Source: CALLPQ01 sp964421675
Lineage (GTDB): Bacteria; Pseudomonadota; Alphaproteobacteria; Caulobacterales; Parvularculaceae
Direction: 5' to 3'
Assembly (NCBI GenBank): GCA_964421675.1
Contig: CAYQXV010000007.1
Location: 1 to 64,000, forward strand
Length of the DNA: 64,000 nucleotides
Numbering within the stretch: the stretch's first letter is position 1; every line of letters begins with the position of its first letter. Of this stretch, positions 53,486 through 61,792 are shown one piece after another. The position numbers and the translations under genes are program-made. The notes below the pieces were generated by a model, which saw nothing but the letters and a program-made list of their open reading frames with translations, had not been told where the DNA came from and ran no database searches.

Positions 53486-54343
53486 TCAGGCGGGCTTGCG
53501 GAAAACCAGCGTAACGACCTGATCATAGGCCGGTTGGGGTTTCCCCTCCACAAGGCGGGGTTCAAACCGCCAACGTTTAAGGGCATTGACTGCCGACTCT
53601 TCAAAACAATCGCTGGTTGATGACAAGATACGCACTGCGGAGACTCTGCCATCGCGGGTAATTGTAAAGCTGGTTTCAACCGATTCTTGAGGCTTGGCGC
53701 GTGCCTCACAAAACCGCGGATAAACCGGATCCACTCTATCGATGACCCTGGCTACGGTATCATTTGCCCCTAGGGCGGCGGGGGCAATCTCTGCGAGAGG
53801 ATCAATGATCGCCGGATCGCCCGGCGCGATTGCCGGCGGGGGAAACCCTTCGGGAACCGCGCGCGCATTGACGATTTGCGCCTCCTGACTGTCTGGCGCC
53901 ATGATCTGCCACGCGCACCACAAAATAAAGGCAAGGATGGCAATCACCGCGATTAACGACATTTCGCGGGTTTGGCTCGCCTCATAGCTGTCTGCAGATT
54001 CAAATTTACTGGCATCAATTTTCGGCGGGGCCAACAGGCCAACATCTTCCTTAAAGCGGATAACGATTGGTGCCGGATCCAGCTCCAAATGGGTGGCATA
54101 GGTTTTTACAAATCCGCTAACATAGGCGCGCGGCGGCAACACCGACAAATCACCGCTTTCGATCGCGCGCAAATGATCTTCGCGGATATGGGTTTCCACG
54201 CTGATCTCTTCGATGGACAGCCCTTTTTCCTCGCGCACGCTTTGCAGGAAAGCACCCGCTGTATCAAAGCCTGTGTTTTTCGAGAAATCCAGGCGCTTTG
54301 CCCGCGCCTCGTCCATGTTCAAAATATCTGCACTCTTCCCCAT
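53486..54343 (-). CDS. RodZ-type HTH / TonB C-terminal hybrid membrane protein (short linker)
   Basis: Inner membrane protein of 285 residues with an unusual domain order. Residues ~28-92 are a cytoplasmic RodZ-type HTH_25 (FLQSVREEKGLSIEEIS ... LRAIESGDLSVLPPRAYVSGFVKTYA). A single membrane helix is at ~129-148. Only ~55 periplasmic residues follow before a TonB C-terminal domain at ~203-283 (VDPVYPRFCEARA ... ALKRWRFEPRLVEG), in which C212 and C246 may form a disulfide. The RodZ C-terminal DUF4115 domain is absent. The linker looks too short to cross the periplasm as classical TonB does. It is divergent from a longer paralogue and precedes ispG. Function unknown; envelope sensing or energy transduction is inference. 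Confidence 0.85.
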   Translation of the reverse strand: MGKSADILNMDEARAKRLDFSKNTGFDTAGAFLQSVREEKGLSIEEISVETHIREDHLRAIESGDLSVLPPRAYVSGFVKTYATHLELDPAPIVIRFKEDVGLLAPPKIDASKFESADSYEASQTREMSLIAVIAILAFILWCAWQIMAPDSQEAQIVNARAVPEGFPPPAIAPGDPAIIDPLAEIAPAALGANDTVARVIDRVDPVYPRFCEARAKPQESVETSFTITRDGRVSAVRILSSTSDCFEESAVNALKRWRFEPRLVEGKPQPAYDQVVTLVFRKPA

Positions 54344-54693
54344 GGGACACGTCCAACGCTACACCAAACAACCATTTGAGACAGGCACCCACCATACAGC
54401 CTTTACCAGCTTAAAGCGAGCAGATTTGGTTAATTTTCTCGCACCTAGGGTGCACTCATCGGTTGATCTACCATTGCAACCCTTGTTCACGGGTTAACGT
54501 TAGGGCCCGTCAACCACATTCATATGCGCGGCCCGTTCCAAATACCGCACCTCATGGGTGATATGGCATCCAACTTGCTCTTACCAACACGAGGTCCTGT
54601 ACGAGGTTTTTCTGGAGTAGATCAAAACGGGCGGATCTCATTTTAGCATGTCGCACTCATCGAATTGAGGGTGACAAAAGGTAATTTGGGTTC
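54344..54693. other. Divergent promoter region of the two HTH-TonB genes
   Basis: 350 bases without a gene between the starts of the two paralogues. It must hold both promoters. A sigma-54-like element lies at 54564 on the plus strand. Confidence 0.6.
54564..54579 (+). promoter_or_regulatory. Sigma-54-like promoter candidate before the long HTH-TonB gene
   Basis: TGGCAT-CCAAC-TTGCT has GG (54565-54566) and GC (54577-54578) 12 bases apart, the same layout as the element at 21437. It would give a leader of about 100 bases. Such matches occur by chance at roughly this frequency, so support is modest. Confidence 0.35.
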
Positions 54694-56241
54694 ATGGCGA
54701 AACAGCACGATCATATCACCAACGCGCCATCGTCATCTGACGATGAGGCCAGTGTTGATGTGCTGTCCGGATCTGAAACAGTCGGCGCTGCCCTACAGTC
54801 CGTCCGTCTCAAAATGGGCCACACGATTGAAGACGCAACTGCGGGAACCAAAATTAAGCCGGCATTTTTAGAGGCCCTTGAAGCGGCCGATTATGCCTCC
54901 CTTCCTGCCCCTTCCTATGTGACGGGCTTTGTAAAAATCTATGCGCAATGGCTGGGGCAAAACCCGGCTGACTTTGCGGCTGCCTTCAAGGCCGAACTGG
55001 CCGCACCGGACGCTATCCTAAATCAACCGGCAATTTCGGCCCATCCTGCGCGCCGCCATCATACGCCGAAAATAGTGACTGCGGATAAACCAGCGCCAAG
55101 CGAGGGCCCGTCGAGCATGGCGCTGGGCGCAATCATCCTTGTGCTTGTCAGCGCGATCTGGATTGCAAGCTCGTTGGTGCGAAAAGATTCCGAAGAAGCC
55201 GCGCCAAGCGATCAGGGCAACCTGCCAAAAAGCATTCAATCGGAAAGTGGGCAACTCGAAAGTGAGCAACCGGAACCCACGATAGAGCCAGAAACAATAG
55301 CGGAAGTAGCAGCGGAAAATACGGGCGAAGACACCGCGCCCAATCCGGAAAATGAACCTCTCGCAGACACACCGGCTCCCATAGAGGCCGCAACACCAAC
55401 TCCGGAACTCTCACCAGCAATAGAAGCGACCCTGCCAGCAGTGCAAACTGAAGCGGTGAGCGTAACACCGACTGAGGCCCCTGCGGAAACAATTGCTGAA
55501 CCCGTCGAAGAACCGGTTGGCAAAACCGATGTCGCGCCGACGCCTGATACGACGATATCGCCAAGCGCAGCTCCGCAAACAAATGCGCTAGCGCCAGCCG
55601 AACCAGAGACATGGCCAGATCCTATTGCCGCATCACCAACACCGGAACAGCAAGACCAGTTGGGACAATCGCAAGACTTGCCAAATATCCCAGCGGACAT
55701 CCCCGCAGAGATCACCGCAACCGATGCCCCGACGAATGTCGCAGCCGAGCCCGCCGCGCCGTCCGATATTAAGATCATTCGCGGCCCCAACTCGCAGCTC
55801 GGTGACCGGGCGGGACAACAAATCTCGTTAAGCCAAGCGCCCGCGCAAGCCCCGGCCCCCGCGCAAACCCCGCCCGCTGAACTTAACTCTGCAATCACGA
55901 TTGACGAAGAACCCGCTCCCGAAGCTACCGGTCCTGCGGAGCCTGCCCGTGAACCGGTTCTCGAACCAATCGTGACAAGCCCCACCGTAGCGCGCCAACG
56001 CCCGCCCAACTATCCCGCGCAGTGCGCGCGCCGGGCGGCTCAAACCGAATTTGTCCGCCTAAAGATAGATCTTACGCGCGAAGGGCTCATCCTCAATCCG
56101 CGCATTGCCGAGAGTAGCAATAATTGTTTCAACAGAGCCGCCGTGCAAGCCATCAGAAAATGGCGGTTCAATCCGCAACAGCGCGATGGCCGCCCGGAAG
56201 CCGCCAGCGACATTACGGTTAAATTGACATTCGATAAATAA
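54694..56241 (+). CDS. RodZ-type HTH / TonB C-terminal hybrid membrane protein (long Pro/Ala/Glu linker)
   Basis: Paralogue of the divergent neighbour, 515 residues. A RodZ-type HTH_25 at ~28-100 (ALQSVRLKMGHTIEDATAGTKIKPAFLEALEAADYASLPAPSYVTGFVKIYA) and one membrane helix at ~141-161 are followed by a ~268-residue disordered linker rich in P, A, E and T. A TonB C-terminal domain ends the protein at ~430-515 (RPPNYPAQCARRA ... AIRKWRFNPQQRDG). Two cysteines match those of the short paralogue (QCARRA, NNCFNRA). The linker is long enough to span the periplasm, so this one could contact outer membrane receptors as TonB does. Codon use looks like that of its neighbours. No ExbB/ExbD nearby. Confidence 0.85.
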   Translation: MAKQHDHITNAPSSSDDEASVDVLSGSETVGAALQSVRLKMGHTIEDATAGTKIKPAFLEALEAADYASLPAPSYVTGFVKIYAQWLGQNPADFAAAFKAELAAPDAILNQPAISAHPARRHHTPKIVTADKPAPSEGPSSMALGAIILVLVSAIWIASSLVRKDSEEAAPSDQGNLPKSIQSESGQLESEQPEPTIEPETIAEVAAENTGEDTAPNPENEPLADTPAPIEAATPTPELSPAIEATLPAVQTEAVSVTPTEAPAETIAEPVEEPVGKTDVAPTPDTTISPSAAPQTNALAPAEPETWPDPIAASPTPEQQDQLGQSQDLPNIPADIPAEITATDAPTNVAAEPAAPSDIKIIRGPNSQLGDRAGQQISLSQAPAQAPAPAQTPPAELNSAITIDEEPAPEATGPAEPAREPVLEPIVTSPTVARQRPPNYPAQCARRAAQTEFVRLKIDLTREGLILNPRIAESSNNCFNRAAVQAIRKWRFNPQQRDGRPEAASDITVKLTFDK

Positions 56242-56249
56242 CGGCGTCG

Positions 56250-57170
56250 CTAGGCCATCATTTTTTCGATATTCAACACCAAAATTCCCGTCGCGCCATT
56301 GGCTTTTAAATCTTCAAGCGTATCCCAAAACACCGCTTCAGGGCAGACTGCGTGAACCGCAACCCAGTCTTCGCGACCCGCAAGATCGAGCACTGTTGGC
56401 GAGCCGACACCAGGCAGAATTTTCACAATATTATCCAGCGCAGAGCGCGGCGCATTCATCATAATATATTTTGCATGACGCGACGTCATCACGCCGCGCA
56501 CCCGCTTGAGAAACGCCTCAAGCACAGCGGCTTTTTCATCGGCCAACGGCGCATCATTGCGGATCAAGATCGCCTCGGAATCAAATATTTTCACAAAGGG
56601 CCGCAAGCCATTCGCATCGAGCGTCGCCCCGGTTGAAACAATATCGCAAACCAGATCGGCAATCCGCAAGCGCGGGGCCACTTCAACAGAGCCCTTCATC
56701 ATCACCGGCGTTGCTTCAATATTATTGGCTTTTAAATATTCACCAGTAAGCCCCGGATAAGAGGTGGCAATACGCCGCCCCCGGAGCATTTCCGGGCCTT
56801 CAAATTCCCACTCTTTGGGCCCAGCAATCATCAACCGACATTTGGAAAAACCCAGCTTCATAATCTCGCTGGCATGGCCGGTGCGCTTTACCGTCAAGCG
56901 CTCTTCCTCGGCAACATTTTGCCCGACAATACCAATATCGCACGCGCCATCGGCAACGAAGGCGGGAATATCATCATCGCGCAGCAATAACAGATCGATG
57001 GGCATTTCTTCAATGCGCCCATAGAGCTTGTCGCGCCCGCGCGAGATCGACAGCCCGCACGCCTTTAACAGCTCAATGGAGCCATCGGACAAGCGCCCGG
57101 ACTTTTGAATAGCAAGACGCAAGCGCCCCGCAGTGTCGGTGCGATCTGGGTTCGCTGAAGATTCGGACAT
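56250..57170 (-). CDS. hisG: ATP phosphoribosyltransferase, long form
   Basis: First enzyme of histidine synthesis, joining ATP and PRPP. At 306 residues it is the long form, which has its own C-terminal regulatory ACT-like domain (~230-306) and is inhibited by histidine without HisZ. Catalytic features: LRLAIQKSGRLSDGSIELLKACG, DLLLLRDDDIPAFVADGACDIGIVGQNV, and the PRPP-loop region CDIVSTGATLDANGL. No other his gene is nearby. It converges on the long HTH-TonB gene with only eight bases between the stops. Confidence 0.95.
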   Translation of the reverse strand: MSESSANPDRTDTAGRLRLAIQKSGRLSDGSIELLKACGLSISRGRDKLYGRIEEMPIDLLLLRDDDIPAFVADGACDIGIVGQNVAEEERLTVKRTGHASEIMKLGFSKCRLMIAGPKEWEFEGPEMLRGRRIATSYPGLTGEYLKANNIEATPVMMKGSVEVAPRLRIADLVCDIVSTGATLDANGLRPFVKIFDSEAILIRNDAPLADEKAAVLEAFLKRVRGVMTSRHAKYIMMNAPRSALDNIVKILPGVGSPTVLDLAGREDWVAVHAVCPEAVFWDTLEDLKANGATGILVLNIEKMMA

Positions 57171-57360
57171 AGCTGGCGGCTCCGCTCGTTATCGACAGCC
57201 CCCTCCCGTGAGGGGCGCCATCTGTCTTGCGGTCTCTAGCGAGATTACACGACAAATACAATCTTACAAACAGAAGGCTCTCTAGGTGGATTCTCGCTAA
57301 CTGAACCCTTTCCAGCCAGGCCCTCGCAAAGCTCCCCCGAATCACCCCCAGAGTTGGGGC

Positions 57361-58638
57361 ATGTCAAAGACTGCATCTGAACCGACCCTGACCTGTCCTA
57401 ATTGTGCCTCGGAAATTAAGCTGACCGAGGGGCTGGCTGCGCCGTTAATTGCCGCGACCAAGGCCGATTATGAAGAGCGCCTTGCCGCACAGGACAAGGC
57501 CGTGAGCGAGCGCGAAAAGGCGCTTGCCCTTCAGCGCAAGGAAATTGAGGCGGCAAAAGACAAGCTGGATGATGCGGTTGCGCAAAAATTGAAAGTTGAG
57601 CGGGCAAGCCTGGTGGAGCGGGCCAATAAAAAGGCGCAGGCCGCCGCCGCCGAAAGCATTAGCGCCAAAGACGAGGCGCTTAAAGAAATGGAAGAGCGCC
57701 TTGCGACGGGTACGGAGAAATTGCGCGAGGCGCAAAAACAACAGGCCGATTTAATGCGCGCCCAGCGCGAGCTGGAAGATAAAGAGCGCGAGCTTAACCT
57801 TACGGTTGAGAAAAAAGTGCAGGCCGGTCTTGGCGAGGTACGCGAGAAGGCCGCGCGCGAGGCGAACGCCGCCATGGAATTAAAGGTGATGGAAAAAGAC
57901 CAGCAATTGGCGGGCATGACCAAACAGATTGAAGATTTAAAACGGCGCGCCGAACAGGGCTCCCAACAAATGCAAGGGGAGGTTTTGGAACTGGCCCTTG
58001 AGGAGACATTGCGTGCAAAATTTGCCTTTGACACTATAGAGCCCGTTGGCAAGGGGGAGTTTGGCGGCGATGTCATGCAGCGGGTCACCTCACCTGCCGG
58101 GGCGCCGTGCGGGGCGATATTGTGGGAAACCAAACGCACCAAAAATTGGAGCGATGGGTGGCTTGCCAAATTGCGAAAAGATCAGCGTGCGGCGAATGCG
58201 GAAATTGCGATCATTATCTCCCAAGCCCTGCATAAAGATGTTGAGACCTTTGGCATGGTGGACGGGGTGTGGGTTACGGGCCCGCAATATTATGTGCCCC
58301 TCGCCATTGCTTTGCGCCAATCGCTGATTGACGTTCATTCGGTCAAGCTTGCCGGGGTTGGCCAACAAACCAAAACCGAACAGGTTTATGACTATCTTAC
58401 CGGCCCGCGCTTTCGCCAGCGCGTTGAGGCTATCGTTGAAAAATTTGGCGACATGCAGGCCGATCTTGATCGCGAGCGCAAATCCATGACGCGCCTATGG
58501 GCCAAACGCCAACAGCAAATTGACGGGGTGATTGAATCAACCGTCGGCATGTATGGCGATTTGCAAGGCATTGCCGGGCAAGCCATTCAGGAAATTGACG
58601 GGCTGGAAATTCCCCTGCTTGAGGGTGATAACGAATAA
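57361..58638 (+). CDS. DUF2130 coiled-coil protein, possible PD-(D/E)XK fold
   Basis: A 425-residue protein in three parts: a short zinc-knuckle-like N-terminus with a single CPNC (12-15); a long charged coiled coil (~33-203, rich in E, K, A and Q); and the DUF2130 domain (~205-415; ALEETLRAKFAFDTIEPVGKGEFGGDVMQRV, then GAILWETKRTKNWSDGWLAKLRKDQ). D237 and E256-T-K258 follow the D...ExK order of PD-(D/E)XK nucleases, so a nuclease-related fold is possible; I cannot prove it. It stands alone between hisG and mccB, convergent with mccB (17 bases). Role unknown. Confidence 0.9.
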   Translation: MSKTASEPTLTCPNCASEIKLTEGLAAPLIAATKADYEERLAAQDKAVSEREKALALQRKEIEAAKDKLDDAVAQKLKVERASLVERANKKAQAAAAESISAKDEALKEMEERLATGTEKLREAQKQQADLMRAQRELEDKERELNLTVEKKVQAGLGEVREKAAREANAAMELKVMEKDQQLAGMTKQIEDLKRRAEQGSQQMQGEVLELALEETLRAKFAFDTIEPVGKGEFGGDVMQRVTSPAGAPCGAILWETKRTKNWSDGWLAKLRKDQRAANAEIAIIISQALHKDVETFGMVDGVWVTGPQYYVPLAIALRQSLIDVHSVKLAGVGQQTKTEQVYDYLTGPRFRQRVEAIVEKFGDMQADLDRERKSMTRLWAKRQQQIDGVIESTVGMYGDLQGIAGQAIQEIDGLEIPLLEGDNE

Positions 58639-58655
58639 GCTATCTGGGGAATAGA

Positions 58656-60284
58656 TTACATTCGGAATATGCCGAATTTTGTTTCCTCAATTGGCGCATT
58701 CAAGCTCGCAGATATCGCAAGGCCAAGCACATTGCGGGTTTGCGCTGGATCGATAATGCCATCATCCCACAATCGCGCAGAGGCATACCAGGGCGAGCCT
58801 TGCGCCTCATAGGCATCGCGGGTTTTATCCATAAAGGCTTGCTTGTCGCCCGCATCCCAGCTTTCGCCCTTCGCAGCAAGGCCATCTTCGCGCACCGTTG
58901 CCAGCACATTTGCAGCCTGCTCGCCGCCCATCACCGAAATGCGCGCATTGGGCCACATAAACATAAAGCGCGGGCCATAAGCGCGCCCGCACATGCCGTA
59001 ATTGCCCGCCCCGTAGGACCCGCCAATCACCACAGTAAATTTCGGCACCCGCGCCGTCGACACCGCGGTCACCAGCTTTGCCCCATCTTTGGCAATGCCG
59101 CCGGATTCTGCGCCCTGGCCAACCATAAAGCCGGTAATATTCTGTAGAAAGACGATTGGGATTTTGCGTTGACAACACAGCTCAATAAAGTGCGCGCCCT
59201 TCTTGGCGCTTTCGGAAAACAAAATTCCATTATTGGCGAGAATCCCCACCGGGAAGCCATGCAAATGAGCAAACCCCGTCACCAGCGTATTGCCATAAAG
59301 AGGTTTGAACTCATCGAAAACCGAACCATCCACCATGCGCGCAATGATATCGCGCACATCATAGGGCTTTCGGGCATCGGCTTCGATAATGCCGTAAATT
59401 TCCTCCGGATCATAAAGCGGCGCGCGCGCCTCCGCACGAACCAACGCGCCCTGCTTTTGCCAATTTAACCGGCTAACAATCTTGCGCGCAATGCCGAGCG
59501 CATGATCATCATTTTCCGCTAGATGATCGGCAACCCCTGAAATGCGCGTATGCACATCCCCGCCGCCCAGATCTTCCGCACTCACCACTTCGCCCGTTGC
59601 CGCCTTAACCAATGGCGGCCCGGCGAGAAAAATCGTGCCCTGCTTGGCAACGATGATCGCTTCATCAGCCATGGCGGGCACATAGGCCCCGCCCGCCGTG
59701 CAAGAACCATGGACAACCGCAATTTGCGGAATGCCAAGCGCAGACATGGTTGCCTGATTGAAAAAGATCCGGCCAAAATCGTCCTTATCCGGAAAGACTT
59801 CATCTTGCATCGGCAAAAACGCCCCGCCCGATTCAACAAGATAAATACATGGCAGGCGATTTTCCTGAGCAATCTCCTGCGCGCGCAAATGTTTTTTCAC
59901 GGTTAGGGGATGATAGCTGCCCCCTTTCACGGTGGGGTCATTGGCGACAATCATACACTCAACGCCGCTGACCCGGCCAATGCCCGCAACAACGCCCGCA
60001 GACATCACATCACCGGAATACATGCCCCACGCTGCAAACTGGCCAATTTCCAAAAACGGCGCGCCCACATCTACCAGCCGGGCAATGCGTTCTCTTGCCA
60101 GCAATTTGCCGCGCGATTTGTGCCGCGTGGCATAGCGCTCGCCCCCGCCCTCAGCGACCTTGTCCGCATTGGCTCGCAATTCATCGACAAGCCCGCGCAT
60201 GACGTCCGCATTGGCCTGAAAATTGGCGTCGCGCGGATTGACATTATTTGCCAGCGCATCGGTAGATTGGCGTTGATCAAGCAT
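58656..60284 (-). CDS. mccB: Methylcrotonyl-CoA carboxylase beta subunit (carboxyltransferase)
   Basis: Biotin-dependent carboxyltransferase subunit that converts 3-methylcrotonyl-CoA to 3-methylglutaconyl-CoA in leucine breakdown (liuB). It has 542 residues from the ATG at 60284 (MLDQRQSTDAL), which has GAAGG upstream; the frame further upstream runs into the scaffold gap and is not real. Typical features: YHPLTVKKHLRAQEIA, LVESGGAFLPMQDEVFPD, GSCTAGGAYVPAMADE, IGGSYGAGNYGMCGRAYGPRF and GEQAANVL. Its divergent neighbours liuA and mccA confirm MCC over propionyl-CoA carboxylase. Confidence 0.95.
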   Translation of the reverse strand: MLDQRQSTDALANNVNPRDANFQANADVMRGLVDELRANADKVAEGGGERYATRHKSRGKLLARERIARLVDVGAPFLEIGQFAAWGMYSGDVMSAGVVAGIGRVSGVECMIVANDPTVKGGSYHPLTVKKHLRAQEIAQENRLPCIYLVESGGAFLPMQDEVFPDKDDFGRIFFNQATMSALGIPQIAVVHGSCTAGGAYVPAMADEAIIVAKQGTIFLAGPPLVKAATGEVVSAEDLGGGDVHTRISGVADHLAENDDHALGIARKIVSRLNWQKQGALVRAEARAPLYDPEEIYGIIEADARKPYDVRDIIARMVDGSVFDEFKPLYGNTLVTGFAHLHGFPVGILANNGILFSESAKKGAHFIELCCQRKIPIVFLQNITGFMVGQGAESGGIAKDGAKLVTAVSTARVPKFTVVIGGSYGAGNYGMCGRAYGPRFMFMWPNARISVMGGEQAANVLATVREDGLAAKGESWDAGDKQAFMDKTRDAYEAQGSPWYASARLWDDGIIDPAQTRNVLGLAISASLNAPIEETKFGIFRM

Positions 60285-60377
60285 AAGAAAACCTTCTTTT
60301 CCGCGCACAGTGGACCGGTTGCAGCCCCGACGGCAAGCAAATCCCGGACCTGCTCGCCAGCATTCAACCGCCAACAT

Positions 60378-60477
60378 NNNNNNNNNNNNNNNNNNNNNNN
60401 NNNNNNNNNNNNNNNNNNNNNNNNNNNNNNNNNNNNNNNNNNNNNNNNNNNNNNNNNNNNNNNNNNNNNNNNNNNNN
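60378..60477. other. Scaffold gap of 100 N in the liu divergent promoter region
   Basis: Exactly 100 N between mccB and liuA. Its flanks are not duplicates. The mccB promoter probably lies in or next to it. Confidence 0.95.
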
Positions 60478-60487
60478 CCCTGTCGGC

Positions 60488-60516
60488 TTGTCCGACAATG
60501 CGACAAGTGCTACTAT
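60488..60516 (+). promoter_or_regulatory. Sigma-70-type promoter of liuA with overlapping GntR/FadR-like operator
   Basis: TTGTCC (60488-60493) and TACTAT (60511-60516) are spaced by 17 bases, a good -35/-10 pair; transcription would start near 60523. The -35 box lies within TTGTCCGACAA (60488-60498), a perfect 11-base palindrome of the TTGTnnnACAA type bound by FadR-subfamily GntR regulators. A wider dyad TGTCGG/CCGACA begins at 60481. The likely ligand is the GntR regulator encoded at 61792. Confidence 0.6.
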
Positions 60517-60622
60517 CTTGCAAATAACCAGCAAAATCAACTTTTGCAATCCTCTTATTCACTCGGCCCTCACGATAACCGGGACCCTCTTTCACCCGGA
60601 AAAGCCCCCGCAGGAGACCTCC

Positions 60623-61792
60623 ATGAGATCCAATATTCCCCAGCTCAATTTCGGTTTGACGCCAGAGATCAACGAAATCCGCGAAATGGTCAGCCGCTGG
60701 GTCGCCGATAAGCTGACGCCGCGCGCGGGCCAGATTGACGTTGATAATGCCCTGCCCCGCGATTTATGGCCCCAACTGGGAGAGCTTGGGCTTTTGGGCA
60801 TCACCGCCGATGAAGATTATGGCGGAAGCGGGCTTGGCTATCTCGCCCACACGGTCGCCATGGAAGAAGTCTCACGCGGCTCTGCCTCTGTGGGCTTGTC
60901 TTACGGTGCCCATTCCAATTTATGCGTCAATCAGATCAATCTGAACGGAAACGCCGATCAAAAAGAACGCTACCTGCCCAAACTATGCAGCGGCGAGCAT
61001 TTGGGGGCGCTGGCAATGTCAGAACCGGGAGCTGGCTCTGATGTTGTTTCCATGCGTCTGCGCGCTGACAAAAAAGGCGACCGGTATATTTTAAACGGCT
61101 CGAAAATGTGGATCACCAATGGTCCGGGCGGCGATGTTTTGGTGGTCTATGCAAAGACTGAACCTGAAGCCCATTCGCGCGGCATCACCGCGTTCATCAT
61201 CGAAAAAGATTTCGCAGGATTTTCCGTTGCCCAAAAACTCGACAAGTTGGGCATGCGCGGTTCCGATACGGGGGAACTTGTTTTTGAAGATTGCGAAGTG
61301 CCGGAAGAAAATGTTCTGGGCGAAGTTAATAATGGCGTGCGCGTCTTAATGAGCGGGCTCGACTATGAACGCACAGTATTGGCGGGCGGGCCTCTTGGAA
61401 TTATGCAAGCGGCCATGGATATTGTCATGCCTTACATTCATGATCGCCAGCAATTTGGCAAACCCATTGGCACGTTCCAATTGGTGCAAGGCAAGATTGC
61501 CGACATGTATACCAGCATGAATGCCTGCAAAGCTTATGTTTATGCAGTTGCAGCGGCTTGCGATCGCGGCGAGACCACCCGCCAAGATGCAGCCGGGTGC
61601 ATTCTTTATGCGGCAGAAAAAGCAACGCAAGTCGCGCTTGATGCGATACAATTGCTCGGCGGCAATGGCTATATCAATGAATATGATACAGGCCGGTTGC
61701 TGCGCGATGCCAAGCTTTATGAAATTGGCGCGGGCACCAGTGAGATACGCCGTATGCTGATTGGGCGCGAGCTATTTGAGAAAGCGGCATAA
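60623..61792 (+). CDS. liuA: Isovaleryl-CoA dehydrogenase
   Basis: FAD enzyme that oxidises isovaleryl-CoA to 3-methylcrotonyl-CoA, one step before MccAB. It has 389 residues from the ATG at 60623 (MRSNIPQLNFGLTP), which has CAGGAG upstream. Features: ACDH N-terminal helices, LAMSEPGAGSDVVSMRLRA and GSKMWITNGPGGDVLVVYAKT (FAD/substrate loops), GLDYERTVLAGGPLGIMQAAMD, with the catalytic glutamate position used by isovaleryl-CoA dehydrogenases in the YE region, and QLLGGNGYINEYDTGRLLRDAKL at the end. The gntR gene starts in its stop codon (TAATG). Confidence 0.95.
   Translation: MRSNIPQLNFGLTPEINEIREMVSRWVADKLTPRAGQIDVDNALPRDLWPQLGELGLLGITADEDYGGSGLGYLAHTVAMEEVSRGSASVGLSYGAHSNLCVNQINLNGNADQKERYLPKLCSGEHLGALAMSEPGAGSDVVSMRLRADKKGDRYILNGSKMWITNGPGGDVLVVYAKTEPEAHSRGITAFIIEKDFAGFSVAQKLDKLGMRGSDTGELVFEDCEVPEENVLGEVNNGVRVLMSGLDYERTVLAGGPLGIMQAAMDIVMPYIHDRQQFGKPIGTFQLVQGKIADMYTSMNACKAYVYAVAAACDRGETTRQDAAGCILYAAEKATQVALDAIQLLGGNGYINEYDTGRLLRDAKLYEIGAGTSEIRRMLIGRELFEKAA

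Noticed and set aside
55236..56009. 257-codon minus-strand frame rich in Gly/Ser/Ala, and smaller frames nearby
   Set aside because: Opposite strand of the Pro/Ala/Glu linker of the long HTH-TonB protein; low complexity arises from the repetitive coding strand.
57531..58169. 212-codon minus-strand Ser/Ala-rich frame
   Set aside because: Shadow of the coiled-coil part of the DUF2130 gene.
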